Positions 17,684 to 26,347 of a stretch of DNA of 64,000 nt are shown here, one piece after another. Position 1 is the first letter of the stretch. Each line of letters begins with the position of its first letter. The notes below the pieces were generated by a model, which saw only the letters and a list, made by a program, of their open reading frames with translations, was not told the origin of the DNA and did no database searches. The position numbers and the translations under genes were made by a program. The stretch covers positions 1-64,000 of the forward strand of contig NZ_JAGFXZ010000012.1 of NCBI RefSeq assembly GCF_019038395.1. Direction: 5' to 3'. The stretch is from Acinetobacter sp. BY419 (GTDB taxonomy: Bacteria; Pseudomonadota; Gammaproteobacteria; Pseudomonadales; Moraxellaceae).

Positions 17684-18730
17684 ATGAGCACTTATATTCT
17701 CAAGCGTCTGTTGCTGATGATTCCAACCTTGCTGATCATTTTACTGATCAATTTCATGGTGATCCAGCTGGCACCAGGGGGGCCAGTGGAGCAAGCGATT
17801 TATCAGGCACAACAGGTCAATGGTTTAGCACATACCGGATTGCAGTATCAGGGACAGCAAGGCCTTAGGCCTGAGATGATTGAGCAGATCAACATTCAGT
17901 ATGGCTTTGATCAACCGCTGCATCTCCGCTTTTGGGAAATGTTGAAGCGCTACGCACAATTCGATTTAGGTACCAGTTTTTTTAAAGACAAGGCCGTGAC
18001 TGAACTGATCTGGGAGAAATTACCGGTATCGCTCTCTTTGGGTTTGTGGAGTACCTTGTTGATCTATCTGGTCTCCATTCCTCTGGGCATCATAAAAGCC
18101 CGAAAGCATGGCAGCCTGTTTGATCAGACGACCTCTTTAATTCTGGCTGTGGGCTATGCCATCCCAGCCTTTATTTTTGCCATTTTACTGATTGTGTTTT
18201 TTGCTGGCGGGTCTTATTTGCAATGGTTTCCTTTGCAGGGACTCAGCTCTGAAAATTTTGCTGAACTATCCTTCTTCGAAAAAATTCAGGATTATTTCTG
18301 GCATATGGCCTTGCCACTGTTGGCCATGGTGCTTGGCGGGTTTGCCAGTTTGACCTATCTGGTGAAATTTTCCTTTGTTGAAGAGCTGAGCAAGCAATAT
18401 GTCCTGGCTGCGCGAGCCAAAGGTTTAAATGAAAATGCAGTCCTGTATCGGCATGTATTCCGTAACGCCATTTTAGTGCTCGTTGCAGGGTTGCCAGAAG
18501 TATTGATCGGGGTGTTTTTTGTTGGAAACCTGTTTATTGAGATTATCTTTAATCTGGATGGGTTGGGTGTTTTGGGTTTTGAGGCCATTATCCAGCGAGA
18601 CTATCCGGTGATTTTCGGCACTTTGTTTGTTTTCACCTTACTTGGTCTGATACTGCGTTTACTCAGCGATTTGCTCTATCAACTGATTGATCCGCGGATT
18701 CATTTTAGTTCGCATCGAGGATTACAATAA
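17684..18730 (+). CDS. yejB: peptide ABC transporter permease (YejB-like)
   Basis: A 348-residue DppB/YejB-type permease: MSTYILKRLLLMIPTLLII at the N-terminus, about six membrane helices, and an EAA coupling loop (AARAKGLNENAVLYRHVFRN) that would contact an ATPase. The long periplasmic insert before the second helix is typical of YejB. It is followed by yejE with a one-base TAATG overlap. Confidence 0.9.
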   Translation: MSTYILKRLLLMIPTLLIILLINFMVIQLAPGGPVEQAIYQAQQVNGLAHTGLQYQGQQGLRPEMIEQINIQYGFDQPLHLRFWEMLKRYAQFDLGTSFFKDKAVTELIWEKLPVSLSLGLWSTLLIYLVSIPLGIIKARKHGSLFDQTTSLILAVGYAIPAFIFAILLIVFFAGGSYLQWFPLQGLSSENFAELSFFEKIQDYFWHMALPLLAMVLGGFASLTYLVKFSFVEELSKQYVLAARAKGLNENAVLYRHVFRNAILVLVAGLPEVLIGVFFVGNLFIEIIFNLDGLGVLGFEAIIQRDYPVIFGTLFVFTLLGLILRLLSDLLYQLIDPRIHFSSHRGLQ

Positions 18731-19740
18731 TGTCGTCCTTGATGCAATTGCGCTGGCAACGATTTAAGCAGCACAAACTGGGATTTGGCTGTTTTATTGT
18801 TTTTAGTATTATTTTTATTATTTCTCTGGGTGCAGAATTCATTGCCAATGATAAGCCCTTGCTGGTGAAATACGATCATGCTTTATATCTGCCTGTCTTA
18901 AAGTCTTATCCGGAAACGACTTTTGGCGGATTATTTGAAACGGAAGCGGAGTATAAAGATCCCGTCGTACAGCAACTGATTGCGGAAAAAGGCTGGGCCA
19001 TCTGGCCCATCATTCCATTCTCTTATCAAACGCCAAATCTAGAATTGGCCGTACCGGTTCCATCGCCACCGAGTACCCAGAACTGGCTGGGGACAGATGA
19101 TCAGGGCCGCGATGTTCTGGCGCGGATTCTATATGGCTTGCGGATTTCACTTTTATTTGGTTTTGCGCTGACCTTATTGTCTGCAGCGATCGGAATTTTG
19201 GTGGGGGCTGTGCAGGGCTATTATGGCGGCTGGATTGACCTGATCGGGCAACGCCTGCTCGAAGTCTGGAGCAGTTTACCCATGCTGTTTATGGTCATGG
19301 TGCTGGTCAGCCTGTTTACTCCCAATATTTACTGGTTATTTCTGATCATGCTGTTATTTGGCTGGACCACTCTGGTCGGCATGGTACGTGCTGAATTTCT
19401 ACGCGCACGAAATCTGGAATATGTCTGGGCCGCCAGAAGTATTGGGGCCGGTGAGGGGCGAATCATGTTCAGGCATATATTACCGAATGTCATCGGTTCA
19501 AGTCTGTCGCAACTTCCCTTTATGCTGACTGCCAATATTACCGCACTGACAGCGCTGGATTTTTTAGGTTATGGTTTGCCACCCGATTCGGCATCCTTGG
19601 GAGAGCTTTTGCTTCAGGCCAAAAACAACTTAAATGCACCGTGGCTGGCTTTGTCCGGATTTTTTAGTTTAGCGATTGTGCTGAGTTTGCTGATGTATAT
19701 GGGAGAAGCAATACGAGATGCTTTTGATCCAAGACACTAA
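18730..19740 (+). CDS. yejE: peptide ABC transporter permease (YejE-like)
   Basis: A 336-residue DppC/YejE-type permease with a large periplasmic segment after helix 1, the GTDDQGRDVLARILYGLR signature, and an EAA loop (WAARSIGAGEGRIMFRHILP). Together with YejA and YejB it makes a complete binding protein and channel. No yejF-type ATPase gene follows: the next frame is an unrelated flavin oxidoreductase. The energising subunit must be encoded elsewhere or shared with another importer. Confidence 0.9.
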   Translation: MSSLMQLRWQRFKQHKLGFGCFIVFSIIFIISLGAEFIANDKPLLVKYDHALYLPVLKSYPETTFGGLFETEAEYKDPVVQQLIAEKGWAIWPIIPFSYQTPNLELAVPVPSPPSTQNWLGTDDQGRDVLARILYGLRISLLFGFALTLLSAAIGILVGAVQGYYGGWIDLIGQRLLEVWSSLPMLFMVMVLVSLFTPNIYWLFLIMLLFGWTTLVGMVRAEFLRARNLEYVWAARSIGAGEGRIMFRHILPNVIGSSLSQLPFMLTANITALTALDFLGYGLPPDSASLGELLLQAKNNLNAPWLALSGFFSLAIVLSLLMYMGEAIRDAFDPRH

Positions 19741-19868
19741 ATCGGGCCAACACTCTATCCGACAAAAATAAGCAGATGAAAATTGTGTAAATTTGACAAG
19801 ACTGATTGTCAATTGTTCTGGCTTACGTTATAAACAAGTACAAAATAAAAGTAATATCAGGACAGAGC

Positions 19869-21113
19869 ATGACCCAATTGGCCGATTCCATTCAAATTCG
19901 TAATAGCACTTTCAAAAACCGTATTATTAAAGGCGCCATGAGTGAAGCACTTGCCAATGATGCAGGTCAGCCCAATCAGGGGCATTTCAAGCTGTATGAA
20001 TCTTGGGCCGAAGGTGGTTTGGGGTGTGCCATTACCGGAAATGTTATGGTGGACTTTCGTGCCAAGAATGAGCCGGGCGTTGTGGTGGTAGAAACCGAAC
20101 GCGATCTGGATCAGCTTAAAATATGGGCGGAAGTGGGCAAGCAGCATGGCATGATACAACTGGTCCAGTTGTCACATCCGGGTCGTCAATGTCCCAAAGG
20201 CTTAAATAAAGAAACGGTCGCGCCGTCTGCAGTACCGTTTAGTCCGGCACTGGCGATGAGCTTCGGGACACCACGTGCCCTGACTGAAGAGGAAATTCTG
20301 GATATTATCCAGCGTTTTGCCACTTCAGCTCGCATATGTGAAAAAGCCGGTTTTGAAGGTATACAGTTACATGGCGCACATGGCTATCTGATTAGCCAGT
20401 TTTTATCTCCGCTAACCAACAAACGTCAGGACGAATGGGGTGGTAGTATCGAAAACCGCACCCGCTTTCTGTTGGAAACTTATCAAGCTGTCCGTGCTGC
20501 AACCTCGGAAAATTTTATTATTTCAGTCAAACTGAATTCAGCCGACTTCCAGCGCGGTGGTATCTCGGAAGAAGATGTCATCTATGTCTTTAAGGCGATG
20601 GATGCTGCGGGCATCGATATCATTGAGGTGTCAGGTGGTAGTTATGAAGCACCTGCCATGGCTGGCGTCAAAGCAGAAAAGCGTAAGGCCTCGACGGTTG
20701 CCCGTGAAGCCTATTTCCTCGATTTTGCCGAAAAAATCCGTCAGGAAGTCAATTGCCATATCATGGTTACTGGCGGGTTCAGAACAGTTGAAGGCATGAA
20801 TGCTGCACTCGACAGTGGCGCCTGTGATTTTATTGGTATTGCACGTCCCTTTGCAGTAGAACCGGATCTGGGCGATCGTCTGATTGCAGGTCAGGATGTA
20901 CGTTATGCGGTTGAAAAAATTAAAACCGGTATTCCTGTGGTCGATAAAATGGCCATTATGGAAATTATCTGGTATGCCGCGCAGTTTAAGGAAATTGCCA
21001 AAGGCAGGCAGCCTGATCCGAAACTGTCACCGTTAAAAGTCTTTTTGCAGTATCTCAAAGGCAATGTCAAAGCAGTGATTAAAGGACAGTTAAATTCGCG
21101 TAAATCAGCTTAA
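19869..21113 (+). CDS. NADH:flavin oxidoreductase, Old Yellow Enzyme family
   Basis: A 414-residue TIM-barrel FMN enzyme. It shows HGAHGYLISQFLSPLTNKR and WGGSIENRTRFLLE, signature stretches of the bacterial OYE/dienoyl-CoA-reductase-like barrel, but it lacks the FeS-cluster cysteines and the second flavin domain of FadH. It probably reduces activated C=C bonds with NAD(P)H; the substrate is unknown. The ATG at 19869 (AGGA 8 bases upstream) fits better than the upstream in-frame start at 19806. A clear terminator follows. Confidence 0.85.
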   Translation: MTQLADSIQIRNSTFKNRIIKGAMSEALANDAGQPNQGHFKLYESWAEGGLGCAITGNVMVDFRAKNEPGVVVVETERDLDQLKIWAEVGKQHGMIQLVQLSHPGRQCPKGLNKETVAPSAVPFSPALAMSFGTPRALTEEEILDIIQRFATSARICEKAGFEGIQLHGAHGYLISQFLSPLTNKRQDEWGGSIENRTRFLLETYQAVRAATSENFIISVKLNSADFQRGGISEEDVIYVFKAMDAAGIDIIEVSGGSYEAPAMAGVKAEKRKASTVAREAYFLDFAEKIRQEVNCHIMVTGGFRTVEGMNAALDSGACDFIGIARPFAVEPDLGDRLIAGQDVRYAVEKIKTGIPVVDKMAIMEIIWYAAQFKEIAKGRQPDPKLSPLKVFLQYLKGNVKAVIKGQLNSRKSA

Positions 21114-21122
21114 ATTAAAATA

Positions 21123-21152
21123 AAAAAAAGGGCACCTTGAGGTGCCTTTTTT
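21123..21152 (+). terminator. rho-independent terminator (OYE gene; probably also the convergent gene)
   Basis: GGCACC/GGTGCC stem with a two-base loop, bracketed by A- and T-runs, between two convergent genes. Confidence 0.85.
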
Positions 21153-21171
21153 TATTTATTCAATAAATTAT

Positions 21172-22593
21172 TTAGGAGTAATGCATTGCCTCGGTCTGGA
21201 AAGGGAGTAGTAACTGACTCAGTTGACGGGTCGCCCATAAGCCGATTTCAGTATGATGCATATGTGGTGAAGTATAGGGAATCAGCAAATCAATTTTCTG
21301 TTCCGCACCTTCGCAACGCATAAAACGACTTTTCAATTGATTTAAGCGTTGCTGATCTATACGGTTCATTGCAGACTCTACTTTCACCTGTAATGGCGCT
21401 GTGCTACGTGAAGACAGGCGAGTTGCTAAAGTCGCACCCTGAATCCAGTCTTTAATGATCTGTTTTTCGGTCGCATTGAATACTCCAAACATTTTACCGT
21501 TGGGGTGATCAATCATTTTCCAGAAACGGCTTTGTTCCACTGGTGCATCTTTTACAATCCAGCCTTTTTCAGTCATTACATTCAAAAATTCGGCAATCTG
21601 GACAGGATCGGATAACCAGTCATTGATGGTCTTGCCACTAAACTGACATTTCTGATTATGAATATATTGGCCGATTAGCGCTTTGTTCTGGAACACTTTT
21701 AAAGCCATATGCTCAATATCCAGTTCCTTAATGATCTGAGAGGAGCTTTTACCGATGTCATTCAGTACATAGCCTTTTTTAATCAGATCAAGATAATGAT
21801 CTGGGCTTTCGGCAAGCGCATAATGCTGTACAAAGGCTTGCAGGGATTTCTGCGCATGGCCATTATGGGCATTATCAATGGTAATGTGTACATTGAAGTA
21901 ATGTGGATCAATGCCCAGTTCAGCCAGTTCATAATTGGTAATTAACAGATGTAGCGGTAACTGTTCATAGCCGAGATTAAAGCCAATGACCAAAGGTAAG
22001 TATCTGGCTGGGGCATAAGCCAGTGCCAATTGCACGGCAGCCTGCTCATAGTAACTGGCATCCAGCTGCTCCGCATAACTGTTCAGCTCATAGTGACTTA
22101 GCAAGTCCTGATACATGGTGACATGATTGGCACGCGGATGTCCTAAACCGAGCTCTTCCAGATAGATGTAAATCAAATCTTTCAGCTCAGGCTGATTATA
22201 GTTTTGTACGGTCGAATATAACCAGGCACCATCCACCCGTTTAACCGGTGCAACTTTCGCCAGAAATTCGAAAGCATGTGAAACCGTTGGAAAATATTCC
22301 CGAGCTTGTTGCTGTTTACGACGGTTTACATAGGCTTGAAAGGTGGTACAAATTTGATGATGCTGTGCTAAAAGATGCTGCTCAACCTGTGCCGGTTGAT
22401 CTAGCCATCCTAATGTATCTATATTTAGATTTTTAATCAGATCGCTTAAATAAGATTCGGCTTGTTCAGTTTTAGTATGCGTCGAAATTTCAGTATCTTG
22501 AAAAAAGTCGACCCAATCCTTAAAGCTTTTAAATTGATAATTATGATTTTTATTTGGCGATAAAGGTAAACTTAGCTCTGTGCTGACGAACAT
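21172..22593 (-). CDS. heme-oxygenase-like diiron oxidase candidate (iron-containing redox enzyme family)
   Basis: A 473-residue cytoplasmic protein. The middle has the pattern of the heme-oxygenase-like diiron oxidase (HDO) superfamily: E147 in EELGLGHPRANH with H157, then E210, and a helix with H236, D240, H243 and H246 in HITIDNAHNGHA. These are candidate metal ligands. Known relatives (e.g. UndA, SznF) oxidise fatty acids or amino-acid-derived substrates, so the reaction here cannot be predicted. It is about twice the size of single-domain members, so extra N- and C-terminal regions are of unknown role. It stands alone, with the tRNA-Glu cluster upstream. Confidence 0.6.
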   Translation of the reverse strand: MFVSTELSLPLSPNKNHNYQFKSFKDWVDFFQDTEISTHTKTEQAESYLSDLIKNLNIDTLGWLDQPAQVEQHLLAQHHQICTTFQAYVNRRKQQQAREYFPTVSHAFEFLAKVAPVKRVDGAWLYSTVQNYNQPELKDLIYIYLEELGLGHPRANHVTMYQDLLSHYELNSYAEQLDASYYEQAAVQLALAYAPARYLPLVIGFNLGYEQLPLHLLITNYELAELGIDPHYFNVHITIDNAHNGHAQKSLQAFVQHYALAESPDHYLDLIKKGYVLNDIGKSSSQIIKELDIEHMALKVFQNKALIGQYIHNQKCQFSGKTINDWLSDPVQIAEFLNVMTEKGWIVKDAPVEQSRFWKMIDHPNGKMFGVFNATEKQIIKDWIQGATLATRLSSRSTAPLQVKVESAMNRIDQQRLNQLKSRFMRCEGAEQKIDLLIPYTSPHMHHTEIGLWATRQLSQLLLPFQTEAMHYS

Positions 22594-22828
22594 AATCTGA
22601 TCCTTGCAGATTTCTCTTGATTTACCTTAACGTGCCCTCTAAAACCAGGGTGTTGAATTTTTGTTCTAATTTATTGGTGTATTGCTTTAAATGAAAATGA
22701 ACGGATATTTATATGCGTAGAAATGTTAAAAAAAATACAAGTTATAAAATGAAGAACAAGATAGCGTTCCAAAGAGTGAAAGTATAATTGGAAAGAAAGG
22801 TAAAACCTGGTTTAAATATTTGAGAAAT

Positions 22829-22863
22829 AAAAAAAGCCCGAGTCACAATGCTCGGGCTTTTTT
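22829..22863 (-). terminator. rho-independent terminator after the tRNA-Glu cluster
   Basis: AAGCCCGAG/CTCGGGCTT stem with long A- and T-runs on its two sides, 25 bases beyond the last tRNA. The rest of 22594-22887 is AT-rich and shows nothing else; it must hold the promoter of the leftward gene at 21172-22593. Confidence 0.85.
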
Positions 22864-22887
22864 GTTGAGATGTTGCCATCTCGAATA

Positions 22888-22963
22888 TGGCGTCCCTACG
22901 GGGATTCGAACCCCGGTTACCGCCGTGAAAGGGCGATGTCCTAGGCCTCTAGACGATAGGGAC
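22888..22963 (-). tRNA. tRNA-Glu (TTC), copy 1
   Basis: A 76-base cloverleaf on the minus strand, with CCA encoded. The anticodon loop CTTTCAC gives anticodon TTC, and GGTTCGAATCC is the T-arm. Identical in sequence to copies 2-4. Confidence 0.97.
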
Positions 22964-23009
22964 AGTACAGAAGATAAATTTTAAAACCCTTACTTTTAGC
23001 TTGAAGTAA

Positions 23010-23085
23010 TGGCGTCCCTACGGGGATTCGAACCCCGGTTACCGCCGTGAAAGGGCGATGTCCTAGGCCTCTAGACGATAGGGAC
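23010..23085 (-). tRNA. tRNA-Glu (TTC), copy 2
   Basis: Identical to copy 1 over all 76 bases. It is separated from copy 1 by 46 bases and was presumably processed from the same leftward precursor. Confidence 0.97.
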
Positions 23086-23108
23086 TTAATAAAATGTACT
23101 TCTGAAAA

Positions 23109-23184
23109 TGGCGTCCCTACGGGGATTCGAACCCCGGTTACCGCCGTGAAAGGGCGATGTCCTAGGCCTCTAGACGATAGGGAC
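23109..23184 (-). tRNA. tRNA-Glu (TTC), copy 3
   Basis: Identical to copies 1 and 2. Only 23 bases separate it from copy 2. It is the first in the leftward tRNA transcript. Confidence 0.97.
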
Positions 23185-23315
23185 GTTTCAGAGGTGGGCG
23201 TATAATAGGGTGAAAATAGGGGGGTGTCAAACGCATTTCCATAAAAAAAATGATTTTACGGGTTGAGTGTGTAAATTTAAAACAATCCTGTGGAAATGCG
23301 GGAAAATTGCATGAA

Positions 23316-24221
23316 TTAAGCTGGATCTTTAAGCAATTCCAGCATGGCAGTCAATACTTCGGGATGCTGTAAATAGCCTTCAACATCGTGTGGGCGTTCC
23401 ACAAAAGTGCGAATTTCCTGATTGATAATGGCAGGTTGAAAGTTAAAAGGGTTTTTTGAGAGTGGAAATGCGGTGAGAAAATCCTCATGTGAATAAAAAT
23501 TTATCCAATCGCCTGAAATTGAAGCAGGTCGTATGATCGGTTGCTGGAGATGAGCTTGGATGACCCGAAATGCCAGCGGTGATCCGAGGGTAATAAAACG
23601 TTTAATATCCAGTTCCGGGTGCTCAATCAAATAATTATAGGCAATCACGGTTCCAAGCGAATGCGCCACCAGAATCTGTGGCTTGCTGCTATAAAGTTGA
23701 TGATGAATGCGAAGGTGAACTTCCTGCATAAACTCTGGATTGGCCAAATAAAGATAAGTTTCCTGTAAGAATTTTTGCAACAAACTAGCATGTAAGCGGG
23801 GGAAATAATTGATGAGTACCGCAAAATCGCGTAAGGCAATATCTTTGCTTAATGCTGTGATGAACTTCAGTTTCTGGTTAAAATTGAGTGCATCATCAAG
23901 GTTTAATTGTGGGACGTCACAAATTTGATCGGTACGCTGATCTACAGGTGGTGCGGGTTGCCGCTGAACTGGATGCAGGAAGGGAAAATGCGGCCACTGC
24001 TGTGGCATTAAAATATTTGCACTGAGCAGATTATGCAAATGATGCTGAGAGAGTAAATCTCCATAAAAAGGGATGCGGATATGCCGTTTTAAATAAGTAA
24101 AACGAGCTTGCTGTTGCGGGTTTTTGCGTAGGCCTCTTTTGAGAAGGTGCAGCCAGTGTTGACGTAATGAAGTCGCCGTATACTGTTGCTTGTTCATGCC
24201 ATGAATAAAAACAATTTTCAT
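23316..24221 (-). CDS. alpha/beta-hydrolase, lipase-like
   Basis: A 301-residue protein starting MKIVFIHGMNKQ, with the HG oxyanion region at once. The nucleophile elbow AHSLG lies in ILVAHSLGTVIAYNYL around residue 190, and ITLGSPL follows, a pattern common in lipases and PGAP1-like hydrolases. The Asp may be in NFYSHEDFLTAFPL and the His near the C-terminus (RPHDVEGYL). No signal peptide is visible. The substrate is unknown. It sits between the tRNA-Glu cluster and a permease gene and is separated from the latter by a terminator. Confidence 0.7.
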   Translation of the reverse strand: MKIVFIHGMNKQQYTATSLRQHWLHLLKRGLRKNPQQQARFTYLKRHIRIPFYGDLLSQHHLHNLLSANILMPQQWPHFPFLHPVQRQPAPPVDQRTDQICDVPQLNLDDALNFNQKLKFITALSKDIALRDFAVLINYFPRLHASLLQKFLQETYLYLANPEFMQEVHLRIHHQLYSSKPQILVAHSLGTVIAYNYLIEHPELDIKRFITLGSPLAFRVIQAHLQQPIIRPASISGDWINFYSHEDFLTAFPLSKNPFNFQPAIINQEIRTFVERPHDVEGYLQHPEVLTAMLELLKDPA

Positions 24222-24263
24222 CGACGCCCCATGGAGGCTGATTAATATATAACCAGTATAGAC

Positions 24264-24292
24264 AAAAAAGAGCGACTGGAGTCGCTCTTTTA
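24264..24292 (-). terminator. rho-independent terminator after the amino-acid permease
   Basis: AAAAGAGCGACT/AGTCGCTCTTTT, nearly loop-free, followed by T-runs on the minus strand; it ends the permease transcript. Confidence 0.85.
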
Positions 24293-24302
24293 AATCTGGT
24301 AC

Positions 24303-25715
24303 TTAAGCTTTTTTGTGGTAAAACGCATAGTAACTGGCATAACACGCTGCAATAAACAGCAGACAGCCGAAGAAGCTAATGCGCATAGATGGGTCAAAGA
24401 CCATACTGACACACGTAATAAAACAGAAAGTAAAGCCCAGGATTGGTACAATCGGGAATAAAGGTGCAGCAAAGCCTAGTTCTTTGACAGTACGGCCTTG
24501 TTTATACCACTGACGACGGAAGTTGAACTGGCTTAAGCAAATACTCATCCAGACCACCACCATGGTAAACGCCGCAACGCCCAACAGGTTGGTAAAGATA
24601 GTTTCTGGCGCAAACTGTTCAGACAGCAGGCCTGGCAATGCACCCAGCATAGTGACCATGACTGCAATATACGGTACACCGCGAGCATTGAGTCTTGAGA
24701 ATATGGCAGGTAACTGTTTACTGTAGGACAATGACCACATCATGCGTGAAGCAGCAAACAAGCCAGAGTTGGCAGCAGACAACAGCGCAGTGATAATCAC
24801 AAAACGAATGATGTCTTCAGCATATGGGATACCAATGTGTTGGAATACTGTCACGAATGGACTGCTACTCACACCTTCAGCGGCTAAGCCTGCTTCCTGA
24901 TGCGGAAGTAAAGCCGTCACCACGACAATCGTACCCACAAAGAAAATTAATAAGCGGAAAATCGCAGTATTAATCGCTTTAGGGACATTTTTTGCAGGAT
25001 CTTCAGTTTCGCCAGCAGCGACACCAATCAGTTCTGTGCCAGAAAAGGCAAAGTTCACGATCAGCATGGTAGCAAAAATCGGGAACAGACCTTCAGGGAA
25101 CCAGCCCTGTGCAGTCAAATTGGTAAATAGAGGTGCAGCTTCATGGCCCTGATAGCCCAGAACGCCAAAGATGGCCAGTAAGCCCAAAAGAATAAAGGCA
25201 ACGACAGTGACTACTTTCACCAGTGCTAGCCAGAATTCGGACTCGGCAAACCAGCGGGTAGAAATCATATTTAGACTAAATACGAATACACCAAAGATAA
25301 TGGTCCATAACCACATGGAAATATCCGGGAACCATTCCTGCATCAGCAATGCGGCTGCAGTAAATTCAGTTCCAAGAGTGACTGACCACGTCAGCCAGTA
25401 TAACCAGGTGATGGTATAGCCCGTGCCTGGTCCAATATAACGTTTGGCATAAGCACCAAATGAACCAGATTCCGGCATATGAACGGCAAGTTCGCCCAAA
25501 CACAGCATAACCATGTATGCGATAATACCGCCCAGGAGATAAGCGAGAATGGCACCTACAGGCCCCGTTTGTGCAATGACTTCACCCGACCCTAAAAATA
25601 GGCCTGTCCCGATTGCGCCACCCAGCGAAATCATGACCAGATGTCGAGTACTCATAGCGCGTTTTAAAGGCGCAGAATTGCCCTGATGCGTAGCATCATT
25701 CGGAGATGAGTGCAT
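24303..25715 (-). CDS. APC-family amino-acid permease, MmuP/LysP-like
   Basis: A 470-residue secondary transporter with about 12 membrane helices. Helix 1 carries GGAIGTGLFLGSG, the substrate-binding unwound segment of the amino-acid/polyamine/organocation family. From memory the closest relative is the S-methylmethionine permease MmuP (NFAFSGTELIGVAAGETEDP, AILSAANSG-like stretch), but LysP and other AAT-type permeases share these motifs. No methyltransferase such as mmuM lies beside it to support that substrate. It is transcribed alone and ends at a strong terminator. Confidence 0.85.
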   Translation of the reverse strand: MHSSPNDATHQGNSAPLKRAMSTRHLVMISLGGAIGTGLFLGSGEVIAQTGPVGAILAYLLGGIIAYMVMLCLGELAVHMPESGSFGAYAKRYIGPGTGYTITWLYWLTWSVTLGTEFTAAALLMQEWFPDISMWLWTIIFGVFVFSLNMISTRWFAESEFWLALVKVVTVVAFILLGLLAIFGVLGYQGHEAAPLFTNLTAQGWFPEGLFPIFATMLIVNFAFSGTELIGVAAGETEDPAKNVPKAINTAIFRLLIFFVGTIVVVTALLPHQEAGLAAEGVSSSPFVTVFQHIGIPYAEDIIRFVIITALLSAANSGLFAASRMMWSLSYSKQLPAIFSRLNARGVPYIAVMVTMLGALPGLLSEQFAPETIFTNLLGVAAFTMVVVWMSICLSQFNFRRQWYKQGRTVKELGFAAPLFPIVPILGFTFCFITCVSMVFDPSMRISFFGCLLFIAACYASYYAFYHKKA

Positions 25716-25829
25716 AGGAAATAAGAAATACTTCAGAGGAATGAAGCGAGCTATTGTAGTGAAAAACTACAAATCTGCAATCGAATAATAGTAATTTCGA
25801 ATAAGGTATGATCGTATGAGATCAATAGA

Positions 25830-25905
25830 TGGCGTCCCTACGGGGATTCGAACCCCGGTTACCGCCGTGAAAGGGCGATGTCCTAGGCCTCTAGACGATA
25901 GGGAC
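25830..25905 (-). tRNA. tRNA-Glu (TTC), copy 4
   Basis: Identical to copies 1-3 but about 2.6 kb away, on the other side of the lipase and permease genes. Together with copy 5 it brackets the TonB receptor region. No terminator is evident immediately downstream. Confidence 0.97.
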
Positions 25906-26116
25906 GTTGCGAGGTGATGCGTATATTAAGGATTAACCTGGGTTTTGTCAAAAGGGTTTTAGACAAAAATACGCTAAAAGTTCAAACATTAAACAAGAAC
26001 AAAGCAATAGTTTTATTTTTGGATTAAATCAAGGGTGTAAATCAGTTTGCACGATCAAAAATCCACATCAAGGCATTAAACTTCTTCTACTTTACAGGAC
26101 TTTAAGCAGCATTTAT

Positions 26117-26266
26117 TTAATGGTCAGGTGTTTGGTATTCAGCCGGTTTGCTGGGTGGAACTGTCTTTTCCGCTGGAGCTTCTGTTTTATCTTCACGGTT
26201 AACGATATATAAATACAGCGCCGAAGGTGCCAAAATAAGTAAAACAAGCAGGATTTTCTTGAGCAT
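26117..26266 (-). CDS. 49-residue single-span membrane protein
   Basis: A short ORF with a good membrane-protein layout: MLKK, then about 18 hydrophobic residues ending LYLYIV, then a hydrophilic Glu/Lys/Pro-rich tail (EAPAEKTVPPSKP). The AGGA upstream is farther than ideal. The gap between tRNA-Glu copy 4 and the TonB receptor holds nothing else. Its role is unknown. The codon pattern and sensible topology make a chance ORF less likely. Confidence 0.5.
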   Translation of the reverse strand: MLKKILLVLLILAPSALYLYIVNREDKTEAPAEKTVPPSKPAEYQTPDH

Positions 26267-26347
26267 GGGAATATATCAGTTCCTAAAATTAGTCTGATTA
26301 TAGCCTAAGCAAATCTAAAAGAGCACCGGAATGCTCTAATCAAAGGT

